DNA of 35,520 nt from an uncultured Nitrospira sp. (GTDB taxonomy: Bacteria; Nitrospirota; Nitrospiria; Nitrospirales; Nitrospiraceae), in contig CABVRV010000035.1 of the NCBI GenBank assembly GCA_902500755.1, forward strand, positions 1 through 35,520. Direction: 5' to 3'. This document shows, piece after piece, positions 13,870-22,817 of this stretch; the stretch's first letter is position 1, and every line of letters starts with the position of its first letter. The notes beneath the pieces are model-generated. The model worked only from the letters and a program-made list of their open reading frames with translations, was not told the origin of the DNA and searched no databases. The position numbers and the translations under genes are program-made.

Positions 13870-16506
13870 CTAGCCACCCTCTGAGTATGGAGATGGCTCG
13901 ATACAAATGGTCCCCGATCCGGCGTCCAGCCTGACCCGTAGGCCATCAGAAAACTGAGCCATCGCGCCTTCCACGTTGGCGACGGTCGGTAGTCCATATT
14001 CACGCGCAATGATGGCTCCATGAGATAAGGTCCCACCCATTTCTGCGATCAGTCCGCCGGCAATTCCAAAGAGAGGCGCCAGGCCTGGATCGATAACTGA
14101 GACGACTAGAATTTCGCCTGGTCTCACTTGGTCCCAATCCATAACCGAACGAATCATTCGTACCGGACCGATCACGGATCCGGCGCTGATTGGCATGCCG
14201 GTCAACCGACCGGGCTTGGCGGATTGGGTTGGTATCAGAGTCTGTTCGCTGATGAAATCCCAATCTCGAATGGTATCGGGGACCGTGACTGCTGCATGGC
14301 GCTCGTGTTCAGTACGTCGCTCCTGGACGATAGCCTTCCAGTCTTGGGTACTTCCGGCTAAGAGATCGGTGCGGTCATCGATCGAGAGGAAGAAAATGTC
14401 ATCTCGTTGATCAAGGCGACCCTGCGTAACCAGGAGTTCGCCGAGTCGTAACAGAAGGGTACGGATGGCGGTTGAGTAATACATCAAATGATGTCGATTC
14501 GCCTCGCGCAGGACGAAGAAGCGACAGAGCCTTCGGTAACACCATGAAAACACCAGCCTTCTGTCGAAACGCCAGCCGAGTCGCTCTTTAATCTGGGCCA
14601 GCGCTGCGACTCTCGTCTTCTCCTGGCGCGCAAGAATCGCCTCACGAGAAGGGGAAGCCGAGATAAGTTGGGTGCGGAGAATCGTCAATATCGCTTCAGG
14701 ATTCTCCGCCAGACGTGGCGACATGACATCCGATTCGCCCACCCCACGATGACCATAGTCTTCCAAGTAGGTCGTGAAGATACGGAGAAACTGCGTGTCG
14801 GCAAGCGCCGAGCGAAATGTCGACGCCTTCCATCTTTCCGATGTGAGGTAGGCACCCGCTTTCGGCTCATCTCGAGCGATATCCGTGAGCTCTGCAAGAC
14901 GGAGAATCTGCTGAGCGCTAATGACGGTGCCTTGTCCTTGAAGGGCAGCGTTCAACCACTCTCTCCACTCGGGGCCGAGCCATTGAGGCAGGACGTGGCT
15001 GAATATTTGCAAACATTGACCGACGCCTCCGGCGATACCAAAGGTGACGTCACGGCCCTCTAGCCAAGGACCGAGTGCGTCCAGCTTAGGGACAAGTTCA
15101 TCTACCGTAAGGGGGAGGATGCGGTCACGCGCATACGTTGCAGCCAGTTCCTTCATTTCTTGAAATAGTCGGGGGCTAGAACGTTCAACCCTTCGCATCT
15201 CTGTCCACATCAACCATCCAGCCCGCATGAAAGCCAACCCAGCGAGCGGTCTCACTGAGGGGACGGCTTGTGGCGGTTCACCTCCCATCTGTTCGGCGTT
15301 CATGGACGGATCCCCACCAAGCTGAGCGACCAACATGTGGAAAAGGGTCACGTTCAAGTAGGGACGACCCCTCAGTATGCGAACAGATGAGAGGCTAGCA
15401 GGGATCCGGCATCCCAGCCTGCGATAGTGCGCAAGAATGTAGCGGTCCATAAACTGTTCTAGGAACGAGAGGCTCAGCGGGCTCGGCAGTTCGGGCAGCG
15501 TTTCCTTGAAATTTGTCCGTGACCACTCACAGTCATCGTTGGTGAGGCCGCACGGAGTGTGGACGTTCGTAATCGGCCGCGCCTGCACGAGCCAGAGCTG
15601 GCTGGAGTCGAATGCCCACTCGATATCCATAGGCCGTCTCAGGGCCTGTTCAACCTGTTTGGCAGTCCTTGCGAGAGCAAACAGCTGGCTATCTGTCAGC
15701 GATGAGCGGTGCTGAGTCCCTTCTTCAAGCGGATCTGTCCGTAGCCCCTCATGCGAAACTGAAAGCCGTTGAGACTTGTCAGCCAACACTCGTGTACGAA
15801 CCTGTGTGGGTTCTCCATGGTGTGTCACGTCCACGACGTATTGGTCTGGAGTGATCGTGCCGTCAACCAATGGTGCAGCTAGTCCAGGTATGGCGTTAAT
15901 CATCACTTGAGTACGTCGACCCGTCACAGGATGGATGGAATACGTCACTCCAGCTGTCTGCGCATCGACCATCGGTTGGATCAGCACAGCCATTCTAGGG
16001 GGCGTTAGGCGGTTCTGCTGAACCATGGAGTTGATCACACGTTCTTCCCATAGCGAGGCCCAGAGGTCTTTGATGGCCGCTTCGATGTCCGATAGGGCTA
16101 CGCCGAGATGGGTGCGATAGAGCCCGGCGAAGCTGGATTGCGTCGTATCCTCGTTCGTAGCGGACGATCGGACGGCCCAGCGTTCACTCGGAGGTCGACG
16201 GAGCGTTTCGAGCGCCGTCTGCGATTGACCGGCAAGGTGGGAAATTTCAATCCTTTTGATCCGATCCCGGCAGCTGGCCAAGGCAGACCCTCGTTCATTA
16301 TCGGGTAGCTGGCTGATCGTAGACCACATTTCGTGATCGATAAAACCTGATGTATGCAGGTTCTGCCTGTAGGCTTCTGTTGTGAGACAAACCCCGTAAG
16401 GGACAGAGAAACCAGCTGCGATGAGCTGAGCCAATCCAAGCGCTTTCCCGCCCACCAGATCCAGATCGGTACACTGTGACAGTGAAAGGATGAGCGGAGG
16501 TGTCAT
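13870..16506 (-). CDS. PEP/pyruvate-binding phosphotransferase, rifampin-phosphotransferase-like architecture
   Basis: The 878-residue protein opens with the PPDK ATP-grasp/pyruvate-binding domain (VGGKALGLAQLIAAGFSVPYG at about 18-38; RSSATNEDTTQSSFAGLYRT; MDIEWAFDSSQLWLVQARPI near 300). A long alpha-helical middle follows (about 330-770). It ends with the swivelling phosphohistidine domain: GGTLSHGAIIAREYGLPT with the catalytic His at about 829. The C-terminal PEP-binding TIM barrel of PEP synthase and PPDK is absent. This three-part order, length and His position match rifampin phosphotransferase (Rph) and its many relatives, which transfer phosphate from ATP to small molecules. The substrate is unknown; resistance should not be assumed. 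It follows glycerate kinase by 15 bases. Confidence 0.8.
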   Translation of the reverse strand: MTPPLILSLSQCTDLDLVGGKALGLAQLIAAGFSVPYGVCLTTEAYRQNLHTSGFIDHEMWSTISQLPDNERGSALASCRDRIKRIEISHLAGQSQTALETLRRPPSERWAVRSSATNEDTTQSSFAGLYRTHLGVALSDIEAAIKDLWASLWEERVINSMVQQNRLTPPRMAVLIQPMVDAQTAGVTYSIHPVTGRRTQVMINAIPGLAAPLVDGTITPDQYVVDVTHHGEPTQVRTRVLADKSQRLSVSHEGLRTDPLEEGTQHRSSLTDSQLFALARTAKQVEQALRRPMDIEWAFDSSQLWLVQARPITNVHTPCGLTNDDCEWSRTNFKETLPELPSPLSLSFLEQFMDRYILAHYRRLGCRIPASLSSVRILRGRPYLNVTLFHMLVAQLGGDPSMNAEQMGGEPPQAVPSVRPLAGLAFMRAGWLMWTEMRRVERSSPRLFQEMKELAATYARDRILPLTVDELVPKLDALGPWLEGRDVTFGIAGGVGQCLQIFSHVLPQWLGPEWREWLNAALQGQGTVISAQQILRLAELTDIARDEPKAGAYLTSERWKASTFRSALADTQFLRIFTTYLEDYGHRGVGESDVMSPRLAENPEAILTILRTQLISASPSREAILARQEKTRVAALAQIKERLGWRFDRRLVFSWCYRRLCRFFVLREANRHHLMYYSTAIRTLLLRLGELLVTQGRLDQRDDIFFLSIDDRTDLLAGSTQDWKAIVQERRTEHERHAAVTVPDTIRDWDFISEQTLIPTQSAKPGRLTGMPISAGSVIGPVRMIRSVMDWDQVRPGEILVVSVIDPGLAPLFGIAGGLIAEMGGTLSHGAIIAREYGLPTVANVEGAMAQFSDGLRVRLDAGSGTICIEPSPYSEGG

Positions 16507-16521
16507 GGAGTGGGATAGTAG

Positions 16522-17859
16522 CTAGAGAAGGAGGAGGAGGTAAAGATCATTGACGTTCGTCCCGGTGGGACCGGTATGGATATGACATCCAAGCGCCTTC
16601 AAGGCAGGATAGGTATCATGTCGATTCACGGCAGAAGGGAGATCGACGCCGAGTTTCTTTGCGCGCGCGAGTGTTTCTCCGCTCACCATCGCTCCCGCCG
16701 CATCCGTCGGCCCATCGGTTCCATCGCTGCCGAGAGCCACAACCCAGGCGCTTGAAAGACCAGCGATCTCACACGCGGCAGCGGCAGCGAATTCCTGGGC
16801 ACGGCCACCTTTCCCCTTTCCCGTGACCGTGACCGTCGTTTCGCCCCCCGCCACCACGCAGCATGGGCGCTTCATAATTCGGTGCCCAGCGGCAATTGTT
16901 TTGGCAAGGGCAGTCACACGCTTTGCTGCTAAACTCGCCTCGCCCATGACGGCGGTGGAAAATCGTATGGTGCGAAGGCCCATCATCTCGGCACCGTGCG
17001 AGACCGCCTCCACCATGATTTGATTGTTGCCGATGATCTGATGGTGCACGGAACGTACACGTCGCGAACCAGGTTTCAGGGTCTCAGGCACAGTCCCTTT
17101 TTGACCGGAGCCCAAGTAGTGGCGCACTGCGGCTGGCACGGAGCGCCAGATCCTGTAACGCTTCAACACTCCCACCGCGTCGGCAAAGGTGGAGGGGTCT
17201 CCAACAGTGGGTCCGGAGCCGATCGAGCCAAGGTCATCCCCGATGACGTCTGAGAGAATCAGGGTAACAATCTTCGCGTGGGTGGAAGACGCCAGCCCGC
17301 CCCCTTTGACGAGCGAAAGATGTTTCCTGACGATATTGATCTCGTTGATCGTTGCTCCGCTTCGGAGAAGCAGTCGTGTGGTTCGTTGTTTATCAGTCAA
17401 CGTCACGCCAGGTACGGGAGCCGGTAATAAGCTTGACGCGCCTCCAGACAAGAGAACCAAGAGGAGGTCACGAGGGCTCAGGTTTTTGACCAAACTCAGG
17501 AGCCGCTGAGTCGCATGAAGACCGGCACGATCAGGAATCGGATGACCGGCTTCAAGAACGGCCATCCGTTTTGTAGGGAGGGTATGTCCTGTCTTGACGA
17601 TAACCAGGCCCTCTTCCAACTTTGGGCCAAGGACACTTTCTAATGCCTGCCCCATTCTGGCCGATGCCTTTCCGGCACCGACTGCGATCACTCGATCAAC
17701 CAGTGAAAGGTCGTAAATTTGGGGTCCTACTTGCAGTGTGTGGCCATTAAACGAGACCCTATCGAGCAGGGCACGATAGGGATCAGCCGCATTCAGCCCT
17801 GCGGTGATCAGCTTGCGAACAAGTGATTGGGCAGGGGAGGGGGGCAACCGAAGCTTCAT
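16522..17859 (-). CDS. Glycerate 2-kinase (GckA/MOFRL family)
   Basis: The 445-residue protein matches the DUF4147 plus MOFRL layout of D-glycerate 2-kinases, which make 2-phosphoglycerate from glycerate with ATP. Seen: VDRVIAVGAGKASARMGQALE (about 54-74), GHPIPDRAGLHATQRLL, LLVLLSGGASSLLPAPVPG (about 133-151), NIVRKHLSLVKGGGLA, ILSDVIGDDLGSIGSGPTVGDPSTF, CCVVAGGETTVTVTGKGKGGR, and the MOFRL segment ALGSDGTDGPTDAAGAMV. Start ATG 17859 lies 11 bases after the stop of the upstream lytic transglycosylase gene, so it may be cotranscribed with it and with the Rph-like enzyme. 2-Phosphoglycerate connects to phosphoglycerate mutase, also encoded in this window. Confidence 0.9.
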   Translation of the reverse strand: MKLRLPPSPAQSLVRKLITAGLNAADPYRALLDRVSFNGHTLQVGPQIYDLSLVDRVIAVGAGKASARMGQALESVLGPKLEEGLVIVKTGHTLPTKRMAVLEAGHPIPDRAGLHATQRLLSLVKNLSPRDLLLVLLSGGASSLLPAPVPGVTLTDKQRTTRLLLRSGATINEINIVRKHLSLVKGGGLASSTHAKIVTLILSDVIGDDLGSIGSGPTVGDPSTFADAVGVLKRYRIWRSVPAAVRHYLGSGQKGTVPETLKPGSRRVRSVHHQIIGNNQIMVEAVSHGAEMMGLRTIRFSTAVMGEASLAAKRVTALAKTIAAGHRIMKRPCCVVAGGETTVTVTGKGKGGRAQEFAAAAACEIAGLSSAWVVALGSDGTDGPTDAAGAMVSGETLARAKKLGVDLPSAVNRHDTYPALKALGCHIHTGPTGTNVNDLYLLLLL

Positions 17860-17870
17860 GAGCGTGAATG

Positions 17871-18926
17871 TTACGGCGTCTTCTCTTGTTTAAAACAGCG
17901 ACTCGGACAGGTTTGACGGGGTACGCGAATTTGATAGTTTCCGCGAGGGAGCATATCCTTCTTGAATTCAGGATTCAACATTTTGAGTTCGAGAAGATAA
18001 GTGCCGAATTCTTCTGCAATGGAAGTCAGGGCACGCTGAGACTCCTTCACGCTCACCGTGATGGTTTCGGTCTCGAGCGGCATATAGAGGTCGTCCTTGG
18101 TCAGCCCAAGATATTTCTCCGGCTGAGAATAGATTTCCTTGGCGGCGATGATTCGCGGGACATAGCGCATGGTCTCGCGGGGCCCGTGCATTTTCCAATA
18201 GTCAGTAATATTCTGTGCTTTAAGCAGCTTGCGAACCCGTTCTTCGCCGGCGTTGTACGAGGCCATGGCTAAGAACCAATCGTTGTTCTGATATTCCTTG
18301 AGATACTTGAGGTATTTCACTGCCGCCTCGGTCGACATTTCAAGATTCCGACGCTCATCACGGACGGCGTCGCTCTTGAGTCGATACCGGCGGCCGGTAG
18401 ACGGAATGAATTGCCAGGGACCGGAGGCTTTGGCTTTAGAATAGGCCGCCGAGATACATTTGCTCTCGACCAACAACATGTACTTCAGATCATCGGGCAA
18501 ACCAGTGTCGGCCAATTGCTTTTCTGCGGGAGGGAAGCAGCGTCCGGTACGTTTGGCGAGGATGATGCTTTCGCCTTGGTCTTCCAGAAATTGATAGAAT
18601 TCGTATTCAATCCGTTCCCGTACTTGCCAGTTGTCCAAAGGAACCGGGAGTCCTGCGAATGTAATCTTGTCGGGGAGCTTAAAGGAACTCAGGAAGAACC
18701 GTTCTCCCTCTCGCTTGATTTCCGGAAGAATGACCAAACGGTCTTCCGGATCGGACTGTGCGTCCAGCTGATCTAGCAGGAGAAGCTCCTGCTCCGTCTC
18801 AGATTTCTGGGCATTCTTATCATCAGGACCCGATGTCGCCTGTGCCGACACGTATATGGTCAGAATGGCGAAGACGATTCCGATCACACACAGGATGGAT
18901 TGGGTTCCACGCGTAAGCATTCGCAA
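17871..18926 (-). CDS. Membrane-associated lytic murein transglycosylase (SLT family, MltD-like)
   Basis: The 351-residue protein has an N-terminal signal/anchor (about 10-29), a charged linker, and an SLT lysozyme-like domain. The catalytic Glu154 lies in YMLLVESKC, followed by SKAKASGPWQFIPSTGRRY (about 163-181), DWFLAMASYNAGEERV (about 216-231) and RYVPRIIAAKEIY. After the SLT domain comes a segment like a divergent LysM (about 290-340). The enzyme cleaves glycan strands of peptidoglycan to anhydromuropeptides in the periplasm. ATG 18926 follows GAGGAG with eight bases spacing. A weak TTGTAC-16-TAATAG promoter-like pair lies just upstream. Confidence 0.9.
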   Translation of the reverse strand: MRMLTRGTQSILCVIGIVFAILTIYVSAQATSGPDDKNAQKSETEQELLLLDQLDAQSDPEDRLVILPEIKREGERFFLSSFKLPDKITFAGLPVPLDNWQVRERIEYEFYQFLEDQGESIILAKRTGRCFPPAEKQLADTGLPDDLKYMLLVESKCISAAYSKAKASGPWQFIPSTGRRYRLKSDAVRDERRNLEMSTEAAVKYLKYLKEYQNNDWFLAMASYNAGEERVRKLLKAQNITDYWKMHGPRETMRYVPRIIAAKEIYSQPEKYLGLTKDDLYMPLETETITVSVKESQRALTSIAEEFGTYLLELKMLNPEFKKDMLPRGNYQIRVPRQTCPSRCFKQEKTP

Positions 18927-19041
18927 GCTCCTCTATTACTTACATGATCAAGTGGTACAACAAATGCGTGGTCATGCTATCAGCTGACCCAAATGCCAGC
19001 AAGCAGAATAGGGTTCTCATTCATGTTAGACTGCGTTCCGT

Positions 19042-19728
19042 ATGGGTACATTAAGGACTTTGAATGGCGCCATTTGTGACTGCACGGCCTGTCCTCGATT
19101 GGTCGACTATCGGCAGGCGATTGCTCGGGAGAAACGGAAGCAATATCGTGACTGGACGTACTGGGGCCGGCCGGTGCCCGGCTTCGGAGATCCTCAAGCG
19201 CGGCTCTACGTGCTCGGACTTGCTCCTGCTGCACATGGAGGGAATAGGACGGGACGCGTGTTCACTGGTGATCGGAGTGGAGATTGGTTGTATGAAGCGT
19301 TGTATCGGTATGGATTTGCCAACCAGGCTTCATCAACCCACCGAGATGATGGCTTGGCGTTGACGGACTGCTATATCGGGGCAACGGTACGTTGTGCCCC
19401 ACCGGGCAATAAACCTTTACCAGATGAATTCGAACGGTGTAGCCGATTCGTACAGGAAGAGGTTCGTCTCCTAAAGAATCACCGCGTGGTGATTGCGCTG
19501 GGGAAGATTGCGTTTGATCATTACCTTAAAACGTGCAGGACGCATGGGCATGCCCTCCCTTCGCCAACTCTCAAATTCGGACACGGGGTGGCCTATCGCC
19601 TGCCTTGGGGGCTGACCCTACTGGGCTCCTATCACCCGAGCCAGCAAAACACGTTTACCGGAAAGCTGACTCGCCCTATGTTTCACGCGGTGTTTCAGAA
19701 GGCAAGTAGATTGATCGATGATCAATGA
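19042..19728 (+). CDS. Uracil-DNA glycosylase, family 5 (UDGb)
   Basis: The 228-residue protein carries the family-5 hallmarks: motif A GLAPAAHGGNRTGRVFTGD (about 59-77) and motif B SYHPSQQNTFTGKLT (about 202-216). Four cysteines suited to a [4Fe-4S] cluster are present: Cys14 and Cys17 (CTACPRL), Cys118 and Cys133. UDGb enzymes remove uracil, hypoxanthine and related bases from DNA and use Ala in motif A in place of the usual catalytic Asp/Asn, as here. Family members occur mainly in Actinobacteria, Thermus, Nitrospirota and archaea. No clear ribosome binding site precedes the ATG. The gene stands alone between divergent lytic transglycosylase and the convergent aldolase. Confidence 0.92.
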   Translation: MGTLRTLNGAICDCTACPRLVDYRQAIAREKRKQYRDWTYWGRPVPGFGDPQARLYVLGLAPAAHGGNRTGRVFTGDRSGDWLYEALYRYGFANQASSTHRDDGLALTDCYIGATVRCAPPGNKPLPDEFERCSRFVQEEVRLLKNHRVVIALGKIAFDHYLKTCRTHGHALPSPTLKFGHGVAYRLPWGLTLLGSYHPSQQNTFTGKLTRPMFHAVFQKASRLIDDQ

Positions 19729-19845
19729 CTATGTTTTATACAGGTCTGGGACTATTGAATGTTGGTAACGCTCATCCAGGAACCATTTCTCGGAAGGTTT
19801 CGGTACTTTCAGTCAAAGGGGGAAGGGTGGCTTTGAGCAATACAG

Positions 19846-19887
19846 GACGGGCAACCTTACTGATGAGTCATTGAAAAGTTGCCCGTC
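19846..19887. terminator. Probable bidirectional hairpin terminator
   Basis: A perfect 10-bp inverted repeat, GACGGGCAAC (19846-19855) with GTTGCCCGTC (19878-19887) and a 22-base loop, sits between the convergent UDG and aldolase genes, ten bases past the aldolase stop. It lacks a strong T-run on either strand, so termination efficiency is uncertain. Confidence 0.55.
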
Positions 19888-19897
19888 TCCATGATCG

Positions 19898-20545
19898 CTA
19901 CTGTTGACCTTTCGCCTTCCAGTCATCGAGAAACCTTTTCAGCCCAGAATCAGTGAGCGGATGTTTAAACAGGGCCTGGAAGACGCCATAGGGCATTGTG
20001 CAGATATGGCCGCCGGCTAACGCCGCCTCAACCACGTGCTGTGGATGGCGTACGCTTGCTACCAATACAAGGGTCTTATAATCATAATTCTTGTAGATCG
20101 TCAAAATCTGTCGGATGAGTTCCATCCCACTTGAGCTGATGTCGTCGAGCCGTCCGATGAAAGGCGATACGCACCATGCACCGGCCTTGGCTGCCAGCAG
20201 AGCCTGAGTAGGTGAGAAGCAGAGGGTCACGTTCACCTTGATTCCCTCAGCCGCCATCCTCTTCGTAGCCTTCAACCCCTCTGGAATAAGCGGACACTTC
20301 ACTACGATGTTCTTATGGATCTTGGCGAGCTCTTTGCCTTCCTTCACCATGGCGTCTGCTTCTACACTCACGACCTCGGCACTGATCGGACCATCTACGA
20401 TCTTGCAGACCTCTTCCAGCATTTCTCTGAAACTGCGCCCCTCCTTGACGACCAGAGAGGGGTTCGTTGTTACCCCATCAAGCAATCCGAGACTTGCGGC
20501 TTCCTGAATTTCCTTCACGTTCGCCGTATCAAGGTAAATCTTCAT
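19898..20545 (-). CDS. Transaldolase / fructose-6-phosphate aldolase family protein
   Basis: The 215-residue protein is a short-type transaldolase (TalC/MipB/Fsa subfamily): [13 protein letters not shown] at the N-terminus, [10 protein letters not shown] (about 23-32), the Schiff-base Lys83 in [40 protein letters not shown], and [17 protein letters not shown]. Length and motifs agree with single-domain enzymes that act either in the pentose phosphate pathway as transaldolases or as fructose-6-phosphate aldolases; the sequence alone does not decide firmly. AAGGAAAGGGACGACT precedes the start ATG. Confidence 0.9.
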   Translation of the reverse strand: MKIYLDTANVKEIQEAASLGLLDGVTTNPSLVVKEGRSFREMLEEVCKIVDGPISAEVVSVEADAMVKEGKELAKIHKNIVVKCPLIPEGLKATKRMAAEGIKVNVTLCFSPTQALLAAKAGAWCVSPFIGRLDDISSSGMELIRQILTIYKNYDYKTLVLVASVRHPQHVVEAALAGGHICTMPYGVFQALFKHPLTDSGLKRFLDDWKAKGQQ

Positions 20546-20720
20546 AGTCGTCCCTTTCCTTAGGAGAAGTTTGTCGGCTCATAGAAGTATTATCGACCAT
20601 TTTATGGGGAACTCAACTTTGCTGCAACATCTCGACGTGAAAGTTTGACAGGCTTCGGAGCGAGAGCTAGAATTTTCCGGTCGGTCAGGACGTGTTCTAC
20701 AATCATCAGGAGACCTCGCG

Positions 20721-21032
20721 ATGCAACGATTTGTCTGGGCGCTGTTCCTCTGCTTTATGATCACGGCCTGCGCTGAGAATAATCCGTACCTGGAAGCTTC
20801 GCTTAAGCCAGCTGAGCTCCAAGGGAAGGATAAAGCCTGGTTCGAGAAGAACTGGGGCGCTCCAGACGGCAAAGCATCACGTTTTTTTGGAGGTGAGACC
20901 TGGACGTACTATCGTATTGCAGGAGGTAAATCCGGGCTGCCATTCTTTAACTTCACCCCCAACCAATGCCAGATCACATTGAAGTTTGACAAAGAGGAGA
21001 AAATGTCCGACTACTCCTACTCAGGCTGCTAG
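20721..21032 (+). CDS. Small lipoprotein, BamE/SmpA-like
   Basis: The 103-residue protein has a lipoprotein signal with lipobox ITAC (Cys17) after MQRFVWALFLCFM. The mature part follows the SmpA/OmlA pattern: a helical segment with KDKAWFEKNWGAPDGKASRFFGGETWTYYR-like content (a W/FxxxxGxP element, then a strand with WTY) and a C-terminal strand LKFDKEEKMSDYSYSGC. BamE-type proteins are accessory parts of outer-membrane assembly, but many small lipoproteins share this fold, so the function is not certain. CAGGAG lies nine bases before the ATG. Confidence 0.65.
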   Translation: MQRFVWALFLCFMITACAENNPYLEASLKPAELQGKDKAWFEKNWGAPDGKASRFFGGETWTYYRIAGGKSGLPFFNFTPNQCQITLKFDKEEKMSDYSYSGC

Positions 21033-21103
21033 CCGAAAGCATGACTGAATCCATATAGACCCTTCCCCGCTATGTAGCCTGCCTCAGGTTCCTTAACGAT
21101 CTT

Positions 21104-21376
21104 TTACACTGGGTGTTGGCGAAACGTCGCTGCACACTCTTTGCTGCAGAACCAATACTCCCGCCCCCTCATTTCTTCGATCACGGCAATCCGTTTCGGC
21201 ACGAATGTGTGACAGACTGGGTCCTCAATCATCTCATCCAGTTCTTCTTGCCGGGCCGCACCCTCAGCCGACTTACCCCGAATATCCCTATTGGGACTAC
21301 GAAACCCACGAAACATTTGTCTAAGAAGAAAATAAAGGAGGATCAGAAGAAAAATGATGAGAAACAATCTATACAT
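21104..21376 (-). CDS. Membrane-anchored YHS/TRASH-type metal-binding protein
   Basis: From ATG 21376 the protein is 90 residues: an N-terminal membrane helix (MYRLFLIIFLLILLYFLL), an Arg-rich linker, then a compact domain with DPVCHTFVPK and YWFCSKECAATFRQHP. The Cys...CxxxC arrangement matches the YHS/TRASH family of small metal-binding domains found in copper handling and in dehalogenase-type membrane proteins. The open frame extends upstream, but that part has no signal or family similarity. Metal identity is unknown. Confidence 0.75.
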   Translation of the reverse strand: MYRLFLIIFLLILLYFLLRQMFRGFRSPNRDIRGKSAEGAARQEELDEMIEDPVCHTFVPKRIAVIEEMRGREYWFCSKECAATFRQHPV

Positions 21377-21577
21377 AGTGGCTCTCCGAACGAAGACCAC
21401 AATCCTATGAGAGAGGCGTAAGCCTGTCAAGACGAACGTCAACATTCCATCTTGAGTTGTTGCTGAGGGACGTGTACAAATGACCCATGAGCATGGAGAC
21501 AATTGGGGCTGATGCTAGTGCCATCCAGTACTTCAGGAGGATTGGCTAGCAGTTTTTAGGGTGTTAGAGTGCCGCCC

Positions 21578-21730
21578 ATGAAGACTTGTGATAAATGCCA
21601 TGGGGCAATGCTGCCGGAGCGAGCGGTGGATTTGGACGCGGGATTAGCAATCACTGTGTTTGCCTGTTTGAACTGTGGCCGTCGCAAAGCAGCGGATCAG
21701 GAACCACGGCCGATTACAGCTCGACACTAG
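21578..21730 (+). CDS. Small zinc-ribbon protein, 50 aa
   Basis: ATG 21578 to TAG 21730 encodes 50 residues beginning MKTCDKCHGAMLPERAVDLD. It has two CxxC pairs, Cys4/Cys7 and Cys30/Cys33, the spacing of a single treble-clef or zinc-ribbon knuckle, with hydrophobic AGLAITVFACLNCGRR between and a short basic tail. It is below common ORF length cut-offs and is easily missed. Possible roles are nucleic-acid or protein binding. No clear ribosome binding site was found, which lowers certainty, but the regular cysteine pattern makes chance unlikely. Confidence 0.62.
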   Translation: MKTCDKCHGAMLPERAVDLDAGLAITVFACLNCGRRKAADQEPRPITARH

Positions 21731-21991
21731 TTCTCCTGCGGGATTCCAAATCTCAGCCCGTTGACCAACGACGAATGGTGTGGGTCGCACCAGGGGGCTT
21801 TACTGTGCCCTGGTGGTTGATGCATCCTCACCATTTCTCACCTCAAGACTACTACAGCTCTCTAAGCAATAGTTGTCTGCAAGACTGATCAGGACATTCA
21901 CCCACGTCGTGCAGATCAGAACTTTTGCAGGCGCTACGTAATAATCAAGAGGAATAATCAGATACGGAAGGAGAGCAAATCATGCCACTAT

Positions 21992-22795
21992 CTAGTGAAG
22001 ACTGAGGACATCCATCATATCGTATAAACCAGGAGGCTGACGGACGACCCACTTTGCGGCACGGAGGGCACCTTGTGCAAAGGTATCACGACTACTTGCA
22101 CGGTGGGTAACTTCGATTCGCTCTCCCATACCGCCAAACAGGATGGTGTGGTCACCGACGATATCGCCAGCACGAATGGTTTGGACACCAATCTCTCCCT
22201 TGACCCGTTCCCCGATCATCCCCTTGCGAGCGAAGACCCCGACCTGGTTTAAATTCCGGTTGACAGAGCATGCAAGAACTTCGGCAATCTTGAGGGCTGT
22301 GCCACTCGGTGCGTCCTTTTTCAACCGGTGGTGAGCTTCGATCACCTCAATGTCGTAATCCTCGCCCAGCGTGCGAGCCATTTCTCCAATGACCTTACAG
22401 ATCAGATTGATCCCCACGCTCATGTTCGGAGAAAACACGCATGGAATCTGCCGGGCCAATGATTTGAGCTCTTCGAGCTGAGCGGCAGAAAATCCGGTTG
22501 TTCCGATCACGATAGCGCGTCGATGGTGAACAACCGTTCGCATATGGTCGAGTGTTGCCTCTGGTGCGGAAAAATCAATCAGAACCTCCCCTTGATCCAG
22601 CAACGATGAGAGATTGTCCGTGATGGAAACGCCGGCATGTCCTGATCCGGCTGTTTCGCCGGCATCCTCACCCAACGACGGATGGCCTTTCCCTTCTAAA
22701 GCTCCAGCCAGCATCAATACAGTAGAGTCCTTGATCAGTGATACCAGACGGCATCCCATTCGTCCGGCCGCTCCCGCTACAATGGTCTTGATCAT
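21992..22795 (-). CDS. dapB: 4-hydroxy-tetrahydrodipicolinate reductase
   Basis: DapB reduces hydroxy-tetrahydrodipicolinate to tetrahydrodipicolinate with NAD(P)H. From ATG 22795 (four codons inside a longer frame that opens with GTG) the protein is 267 residues: IVAGAAGRMGCRLV (dinucleotide-binding glycine motif, about 4-17), DFSAPEATLDHM, IGTTGFSAAQLEEL, FSPNMSVGINL, the signature EVIEAHHRLKKDAPSGTA (about 151-168), and GDHTILFGGMGERIEVTHRA. GGTGGAAG precedes the start. It is the last gene of the arg/lys operon; its product is the substrate of DapL. Confidence 0.95.
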   Translation of the reverse strand: MIKTIVAGAAGRMGCRLVSLIKDSTVLMLAGALEGKGHPSLGEDAGETAGSGHAGVSITDNLSSLLDQGEVLIDFSAPEATLDHMRTVVHHRRAIVIGTTGFSAAQLEELKSLARQIPCVFSPNMSVGINLICKVIGEMARTLGEDYDIEVIEAHHRLKKDAPSGTALKIAEVLACSVNRNLNQVGVFARKGMIGERVKGEIGVQTIRAGDIVGDHTILFGGMGERIEVTHRASSRDTFAQGALRAAKWVVRQPPGLYDMMDVLSLH

Positions 22796-22817
22796 CGTGT
22801 CTTCCACCTCGAACTGT

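Noticed and set aside
13870-16506. Possible call as phosphoenolpyruvate synthase or as a rifampin resistance gene
   Set aside because: The PEP-binding TIM barrel needed for PEP synthase is absent, and rifampin-specific residues cannot be verified by eye, so only the architecture is claimed.
21982-22005. Seven-codon ORF (MPLSSED) with a good AAGGAG site, overlapping the 3' end of dapB on the opposite strand
   Set aside because: Too short to support as a gene; a good ribosome binding site can arise by chance. No sign that it regulates anything downstream on the plus strand.
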